DNA from: Ruminococcus sp.
GTDB taxonomy: Bacteria; Bacillota; Clostridia; Oscillospirales; Ruminococcaceae
Assembly: GCA_016290875.1 (NCBI GenBank)
Contig: JAEEVL010000004.1
Location: forward strand, 104,446-168,445
DNA length: 64,000 nucleotides
Direction: 5' to 3'
Below the pieces are notes generated by a model that was not told the origin of the DNA, did no database searches, and saw only the letters and a program-made list of their open reading frames with translations. This document shows, one piece after another, positions 58,803 to 64,000 of the stretch (its first letter is position 1; each line of letters starts with the position of its first letter). The position numbers were made by a program, and so were the translations under genes.

Positions 58803-61472
58803 ATGGAACGTATCAAACGCAATAAAGAGTACATCATAGCTCCGCTTGCGGCACTCGCTGTACTCTTTGTCATATTCATAATAAAAGGTGTATTCCCTTT
58901 TGGAGACGGAAATATCGCTTACTACGATATGGGAGCGCAATACATACCGGGATACACTCATACTCATGACTTTCTGCATGGAAAAGCTCCGCTGTTCTTC
59001 GACTGGTACAACGGTGCTTCGTGCGATTTTCTTGCAAACTATGTCACATACGGTCTAAACCCGATGAATATATTCCTCCTGTTTGTCAGCAGGGACAATA
59101 TACTCCAGGCAATGAGCATATTCCTTGCATTAAAGCTCATGCTGTCGTCATTCACTATGTCATTCTACATGAAAAAGACCTACGCTCCCGGCACAGCTGT
59201 GAACGTAGCTCTGTCGCTGATGTACACATACTGCGGCTTTATGCTCCAGAACTATGTGAACATCTTCTTCCTCGACCTGCTGATACTATTCCCTTTGCTC
59301 ATGCTTAATCTGAAAGCTCTGCTGAATGAGGGAAAAGTTCTCGGCTACACGATAGTGACCTTCCTGTGTTTCTGCATAAGCAGCTACCTCAGCGAAATGA
59401 CCTATATCTTCGTAATACTCTACGCATTCGGATATATGGTCCTGCTTTCAGACGACAAGGCAAAAAGCCGCAAAGCCGCTGCACAGCTCGGAGTTTTCAC
59501 AGCTGTGGCATTCATCGCAGCTGCTTTCATGGTAATACCCGGCGCACTAAGGCTGACCGAATCTCCGAGAGCCGGCTACAGCCATTCTCTCAGTGAGATG
59601 CTCACTATCAGAACAGGCGACTTCGACTATCAAAAGCGCTTTATGCTCTTCGGCTGTGAAGCCGGAATAGCCGCTCTGCTCGCATACATTATCCGCACAG
59701 TCAAAGACAAGAAAAAGCCCGACAAGCATAGTATATTCTTCATTTATATGCTTGTTCTGCTTATAATACCTATCATCAGCGAAGGCTCAAACCTGATGTG
59801 GCACATGGGTTCTTATGCACACTTCCCCTATCGTTTCGGCTATATACTTGCGTTTGTATCCTGTGACATCGCAGCACACTTCATCAGCACACGCAAGAGC
59901 GACAAACCGCTGTTCAAGGTCGAAAAGAAGAAGCTCAGGAGCGTTTTGGAGTATTCCTCTATCATTCTTGCAGCTGCCTCACTGATAATAATGATCGTTA
60001 TGTCTCTCCAGATGAAGGACAGCGGCATAGAAGACACGGAGACTTACGTTCTTCACAAGTATCTATTCATATCGTCTGTTGCTTCATGCTTTATACTATT
60101 TGCATTCTGCGAGAAAAAATTCCGTTCGATAATGCTTCTTTCGCTCGCTGTGGGACAGGCGCTGACAAGCAGTTACGCACTGATAGCTCCCACTCCCGAT
60201 GATAAAGCCTTTTCGCTCTCAGCACTTGATCTGAAAAAGAATTCCGGCATTGACGACAAGCTCTCACGTATCAAGCCGCTGAACATGATGGACACATACA
60301 TGAACATCTCACTCCTTTCCGGAGTTCCCGGCCTCGGTGACTGGACTCTCAACATCTCCAAGGATTACCTGGAGCAAATGAAAGCTTTAGGCTACAACAA
60401 CAACTATACGTACACACTTGATTCCGGCGGAACAGCCTTCACCGACGCATTGCTCAACATCAAAAAAACATACAGCCGTTTTGATGACAGTAGTCCCCTG
60501 TACTCCCTTGACCATGATGCCAAGTATTTTCATATTTATGACTGCAATTATACGATACCTTTCGGCATACTTGCAGGAAAGGATCTGACCGACCTCGACA
60601 GTCACGACAGCGAAGATACTTTCAGCTATCAGAACCGTCTCTACAAGGCTCTTTCAGGTGACAGTGAAGACCTCTTCAAGGTAATCCCGTACTCCGAGAT
60701 AGTAACTTCCGATGAAAATGAAATGAGCAATAATATGATAATGCCATATCATTATTCCGGAGAGCTGAAAATCGACAAAAACTCTGCTCTTTATATCTAC
60801 ACACAGTCCACAGGCGACATATTCGCTGTAAATATAAACGGTGAGCCGGCAAAGATGCCCTATGAAAATAAGGAAGACAACAACGTCTATCCGGGCGCTA
60901 ATCTGAACGGCTGTGCATTGCTCGGAACTTTTGACAACGAGACTCTGAGCATATCTGTCAACTCAAAGAACATCGAGACAGATGAGCTCATCATCGGCGT
61001 GATGGACATAGAAAAACTCGCAGCTCTCTGCAAGTCGCTTGAAGAAGCTCCCCACGCCTTCGATGTGAGCGCCGGCGGCTATGAGCTTTCGCTGAAGGTA
61101 AATGATCCCGGCGGAAAATACGTGTTCCTGCCGATAGAGTACAACAAGAACTGGCGTGCAGAAATAAACGGCAGCAAGACAGAGATAACTCCTGTCCTCG
61201 GCGGAGCTTTCACAGCTATCAAACTCGGTAATGAAGACGCTGAGATAAAGCTGAAATACGTTCCATACAGCTTCTGGATATGCGTGATAATAAGTGCAGT
61301 CGGATTTATCATGTTCGCGGTGCTTATGCTTCTCAGGAAGAAAAACATGGACATCTGCAATGTCAAGGCTTTCAACGCTGTGGCATACGTGTGCTTCTGG
61401 GCAGCATCTGTCGGCGTACTCATAGTAATATTCGCAGCACCGGTTATCGGAAACATAATCTCGCTGTTCTGA
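58803..61472 (+). CDS. YfhO-family membrane protein
   Basis: 889 residues. An N-terminal half with about twelve membrane helices (12 to about 460), a large extracytoplasmic part (about 470-820), and two last helices (about 825-850, 865-888). The opening has FPFGDGNIAYYDMGAQYIPGYTHTHDFLHG, the acidic GT-C-like first loop of YfhO proteins, which are implicated in glycosylation of lipoteichoic acid. A C-terminal beta-rich domain (PLPIEYNKNWRAEINGSK type) is usual. SD AAGGAG. Probably the glycosyltransferase that uses the sugar made and flipped by the genes before it. Confidence 0.85.
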   Translation: MERIKRNKEYIIAPLAALAVLFVIFIIKGVFPFGDGNIAYYDMGAQYIPGYTHTHDFLHGKAPLFFDWYNGASCDFLANYVTYGLNPMNIFLLFVSRDNILQAMSIFLALKLMLSSFTMSFYMKKTYAPGTAVNVALSLMYTYCGFMLQNYVNIFFLDLLILFPLLMLNLKALLNEGKVLGYTIVTFLCFCISSYLSEMTYIFVILYAFGYMVLLSDDKAKSRKAAAQLGVFTAVAFIAAAFMVIPGALRLTESPRAGYSHSLSEMLTIRTGDFDYQKRFMLFGCEAGIAALLAYIIRTVKDKKKPDKHSIFFIYMLVLLIIPIISEGSNLMWHMGSYAHFPYRFGYILAFVSCDIAAHFISTRKSDKPLFKVEKKKLRSVLEYSSIILAAASLIIMIVMSLQMKDSGIEDTETYVLHKYLFISSVASCFILFAFCEKKFRSIMLLSLAVGQALTSSYALIAPTPDDKAFSLSALDLKKNSGIDDKLSRIKPLNMMDTYMNISLLSGVPGLGDWTLNISKDYLEQMKALGYNNNYTYTLDSGGTAFTDALLNIKKTYSRFDDSSPLYSLDHDAKYFHIYDCNYTIPFGILAGKDLTDLDSHDSEDTFSYQNRLYKALSGDSEDLFKVIPYSEIVTSDENEMSNNMIMPYHYSGELKIDKNSALYIYTQSTGDIFAVNINGEPAKMPYENKEDNNVYPGANLNGCALLGTFDNETLSISVNSKNIETDELIIGVMDIEKLAALCKSLEEAPHAFDVSAGGYELSLKVNDPGGKYVFLPIEYNKNWRAEINGSKTEITPVLGGAFTAIKLGNEDAEIKLKYVPYSFWICVIISAVGFIMFAVLMLLRKKNMDICNVKAFNAVAYVCFWAASVGVLIVIFAAPVIGNIISLF

Positions 61473-61495
61473 AACAAAACTCAATATAAATAAAC

Positions 61496-61527
61496 AAGGG
61501 CGCACAAAACTGTGCGCCCGAACTTTT
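61496..61527. terminator. Terminator between convergent yfhO-like and phoR-like genes
   Basis: GGGCGCACA/TGTGCGCCC with AAAC loop, followed by CGAACTTTTT. Confidence 0.85.
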
Positions 61528-63203
61528 TATCTGTGTGGTATAACTTGCGGTGACACCGGAAGTTCCACCGTAAACTCTGTCCCATTGCCGGGAGTGCTTT
61601 CGCAGCGTATCTCACCGCCATGGTAGATGACGCCGTGCTTTACGATAGAAAGTCCGAGACCGGTACCGTTCACCTTTCGCGAACGGCTCTTGTCAACGCG
61701 GTAGAAGCGTTCAAATATACGGCCTATGGACTGCTGCGGTATGCCGACACCGTTGTCCGTTACCGTTATCAGGACTTTTTGGGGGATATGTGAGAGCTTC
61801 ACCTCGACGAAGCCGCCTTCTACGCCGTATTTTATAGCGTTGTCGCAGAGATTGTATATTATCTCATCGAGGATCGTGCGGCAGCCGTTATAGACCACGC
61901 GTTCACCCGAAACCGAAGCCGTGATGTTCTTCTTTTCGGCATTAGGTCCAAGTCTGCGGACTACCTCTTCGGCAAGCTCATACAAGTCAACGTTCTCCTT
62001 CGCTGCCGGAACGGAGTTCTCATCGAGCTTGGAGAGCGCAACTATATCGTTTATCAGTGTGATTAGTCGTTCAGCTTCGCGTCGGATATTCTCACCGAGA
62101 GTCTGAACATCGCCGGGCTTGACCATACCGTTTGACAGCAGGTCTGAGAAGCCGTAAATAGTCGTAAGCGGCGTTTTCAGCTCATGGGAAACATTCGATG
62201 TGAACTCACGGCGCATCGTTTCAAGCTGATGCTTTTCTGTAACGTCCATAATCAAGACAACTACACCGTGTATTACATTTGAACTGTATGCAGGGCTTGC
62301 GATGACCTCACGGTCACCGTCCGGAGTATTAAGCACCATTTCTGCGTGTTTTCCTCCGGCAGCGTCATGAAGACATCTGCGGAACGAATCGGAGTTGTTG
62401 AGGTTAAAGACAGTCTTCCCCTCTTCTGGTTCGCCCTCTGCTCCGAGAAGACTGACAGCACCGGAATTGCAGCTGAGAATATTCAGCCTTGTGTCGGTAA
62501 CTATAATTCCTTCAGACATACTCTCTGTTATCTGTTCAAACTGTTCACGGCTGCGGCGGAGCTCATACATCTGATTCGAGATGCGGATATTCTGGTCGTT
62601 AAGCTTTACGAGCAGAGGAGACAGCTCCGGGAGCGATTTGTCTATTTTCGGATTTTCGAGGTCGAGGTTGTTCAGCGGTTTAAGTATACGGCTCGACACA
62701 AGATGTGCTAAGATGAGTGCAGCGAGTGCAAGAAAAACAAAGCTTATCATCAGCGAGCGAACGATGTCCCTGACCTGCTTTTTAAGCGAGATCTGAACAT
62801 CAGAAACGTAGATGACAGTTCCGTCACGGAGCTTTAATGAATACTCAAGTGACGCGGTAGCAGTTCTGAACGAATACTCAGACGATCTGTATTCGCCGAA
62901 ATACTTTGCTTCAAGGAAAAGTCTTTCCTTTGAATAATCCCTTGTTGTTTTCTTGTATGAATCGAATATTACTGAGCCGTTTTTATCTATCCATGTAACG
63001 TGCAGATCACCGATAGATGTCGTACTGAAATAGGTAATGCCGGATGTTTCAGCGCCTCTGCCGATCAGCTGCGCTTCCTTTATCATTTCGTCCTGAAGTC
63101 GTGTTGCAAAATAGCGGTTGAGAACGATCGAGAGAACAAAAGCAGTTATCATTACGAATACAGTCGACACAATGATGATACTGTCGAGGATGCGCTTAGT
63201 CAA
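61527..63203 (-). CDS. PhoR-type sensor histidine kinase
   Basis: 558 residues. Two membrane helices (8-28, about 145-165) flank an extracytoplasmic sensor. A PAS domain (about 220-320) precedes HisKA with VSHELKTPLTTIYG (phospho-His), and HATPase_c has N (DEIIYNLCDNAIKYG), DNGVGI and GTGLGLSIVKHG boxes. Likely senses phosphate or envelope state. The start is TTG 63203, 8 nt after GGAGG. It overlaps the regulator gene by 8 nt. Confidence 0.9.
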   Translation of the reverse strand: MTKRILDSIIIVSTVFVMITAFVLSIVLNRYFATRLQDEMIKEAQLIGRGAETSGITYFSTTSIGDLHVTWIDKNGSVIFDSYKKTTRDYSKERLFLEAKYFGEYRSSEYSFRTATASLEYSLKLRDGTVIYVSDVQISLKKQVRDIVRSLMISFVFLALAALILAHLVSSRILKPLNNLDLENPKIDKSLPELSPLLVKLNDQNIRISNQMYELRRSREQFEQITESMSEGIIVTDTRLNILSCNSGAVSLLGAEGEPEEGKTVFNLNNSDSFRRCLHDAAGGKHAEMVLNTPDGDREVIASPAYSSNVIHGVVVLIMDVTEKHQLETMRREFTSNVSHELKTPLTTIYGFSDLLSNGMVKPGDVQTLGENIRREAERLITLINDIVALSKLDENSVPAAKENVDLYELAEEVVRRLGPNAEKKNITASVSGERVVYNGCRTILDEIIYNLCDNAIKYGVEGGFVEVKLSHIPQKVLITVTDNGVGIPQQSIGRIFERFYRVDKSRSRKVNGTGLGLSIVKHGVIYHGGEIRCESTPGNGTEFTVELPVSPQVIPHR

Positions 63204-63882
63204 CCGTCAGTCCTCCGATCTTGTAGCCGACACCTCTTGCCGTTGCGATTATGTCACCGTATTCACCGAGCTTTGAGCGGAGAGTCCTGATATGCACATC
63301 TACTGTGCGGCTCTCTCCCGAGAAATCATAGCCCCATACCTTGCTGAGCAGTTCGTCTCGTGTAAGGACCTTTCCTTCGCTTCTCACAAGAAGGAGAAGA
63401 AGTTCATATTCCTTCTTGGTAAGTGATACCGATGTACCGTCCACAAGAACTTCTCTGCGCGACGGGTAGATAGCTATGCTGCCGACTTTAAGGCACTCTT
63501 CCGGATCGGGAAGAGTTCTTCTCAGAAGAGCCTTTATTCGCGATATAAGTTCGAGTGTTCCGAACGGCTTGGCGATATAATCGTCAGCGCCGGCGTCCAG
63601 TCCCACAACCTTGTCATATTCCGTGTCCTTGGCAGTGAGCATTATCACGGGCATAGACGCAGTATCAGAATTGTTCCGGAGCTTGCTGAGCACCGAAAGT
63701 CCGTCCTCTTCAGGGAGCATTATATCGAGCAGTACCAGGTCGGGCATTTCGTTTGCAAGAGCTTCCCAGAAAAGCGAAGGCTTCTCAAAGCCCTCAGCAT
63801 CCAGACCTGCGCTTCCCAGAGCATAGAGAACATAACTGCGTATGCCGTCATCATCTTCAAGCAGATAAATCATTTGTTTCAC
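63196..63882 (-). CDS. PhoB/PhoP-type response regulator
   Basis: 228 residues. Receiver domain 1-120: acidic pocket EDDD, phospho-Asp in LVLLDIMLP, Thr in MLTAKD and Lys in IAKPFG. OmpR/PhoB winged helix about 130-226 (VSLTKKEYELLLLLV; RTVDVHIRTLRSKLG). Partner of the kinase encoded next. ATG 63882 behind AGGTG. The upstream 118 nt to the window edge hold TTGTCA...TATTAT and two copies of GTTTCACCTA (63876 and 63985). Confidence 0.92.
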   Translation of the reverse strand: MKQMIYLLEDDDGIRSYVLYALGSAGLDAEGFEKPSLFWEALANEMPDLVLLDIMLPEEDGLSVLSKLRNNSDTASMPVIMLTAKDTEYDKVVGLDAGADDYIAKPFGTLELISRIKALLRRTLPDPEECLKVGSIAIYPSRREVLVDGTSVSLTKKEYELLLLLVRSEGKVLTRDELLSKVWGYDFSGESRTVDVHIRTLRSKLGEYGDIIATARGVGYKIGGLTVD

Positions 63883-64000
63883 CTACTATAATAATATTTG
63901 GTCGTATAAATCCATGACAAGCCAGCCATGGTTTACACGCACTTGTTACTTAAGCTATAATGAAAGCAGTGATTGGACTAACGTGTTTCACCTAGGGGCA

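Noticed and set aside
63876..63994. GTTTCACCTA direct repeat at the right edge as a regulator (PHO) box
   Set aside because: Only two 10-nt copies 109 nt apart, one of them including the SD of the regulator gene; the spacing does not match a PhoP box array.
1..64000. CRISPR array, prophage, intact insertion sequence, tRNA or rRNA
   Set aside because: No regularly spaced repeats, no integrase or transposase genes and no tRNA/rRNA-like sequences were seen when reading both strands.

Overview
The window looks like chromosome of a gut or rumen Ruminococcus (Oscillospiraceae). The evidence is Firmicutes-type promoters and Shine-Dalgarno sites, a T-box leader, a dockerin-bearing GH30/CE1 hemicellulase, several cyclic-di-GMP proteins, a four-subunit 2-oxoacid:ferredoxin oxidoreductase and moderate G+C. 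No tRNA, rRNA, CRISPR array, phage or intact insertion sequence was seen. The window opens inside an NRPS gene cut by the left edge and ends just upstream of a PhoP-type regulator.

Layout. 1-3.1 kb: partial NRPS (condensation-adenylation) and an AT-rich gap. 3.2-5.4: frameshifted PAS/GAF/GGDEF/EAL gene. 5.6-7.7: KtrB-KtrA potassium uptake. 7.8-10.5: XRE-cupin-acyl-CoA synthetase fusion behind a T-box. 10.6-16.7: Zur-type zinc uptake operon (small Cys/His membrane protein, ZnuA, COG0523 GTPase, ZnuC, ZnuB, COG0523/YcgQ-like fusion, OB-fold-like lipoprotein). 16.7-31.5: mostly minus-strand sulfur and 2-oxoacid block (cyclase/ABM, LuxS, aminotransferase, PaaK-type CoA ligase, four-subunit oxidoreductase, CysK, cystathionine gamma-synthase/lyase, methyltransferase, sulfonate-type ABC transporter). 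31.6-34.3: MerR, DXS-like enzyme, nitroreductase. 34.4-38.6: two more cyclic-di-GMP proteins. 38.7-44.2: GNAT, a GntR/YtrA ABC-transporter operon, MATE. 44.2-46.8: putative nuclease-like protein and an Lsa-type ABC-F protein with an attenuator leader. 46.8-51.4: DJ-1 protein, folate operon, acyltransferase. 51.5-56.9: secreted xylanase/esterase divergent from a PBP1/AraC regulator. 57-61.5: amino-sugar and surface-polymer cluster. 61.5-63.9: PhoR-PhoP.

The most unusual part is the sulfur block. Four promoters (upstream of a free-standing small ORF, PaaK, the oxidoreductase operon and the sulfonate transporter) share one geometry: a TATAG-type inverted repeat with a 5-nt spacer centred at about -66, a TTGGAC -35 box and an 18-nt spacer to the -10. 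This is what a LysR-type activator would use. Three promoter-proximal small ORFs here carry Arg-Cys-Cys near or at the C-terminus. One is followed by an intrinsic terminator directly before the methyltransferase-CGS-CysK operon, and another has its Cys codons in the loop of a hairpin before the transporter genes. Together they suggest a cysteine-sensing leader-peptide system layered on a LysR-type regulon. The T-box acyl-CoA synthetase, the oxidoreductase, the CoA ligase and the aminotransferase fit the acid to acyl-CoA to 2-oxoacid to amino acid route known physiologically from ruminococci. Their substrates cannot be read from sequence.
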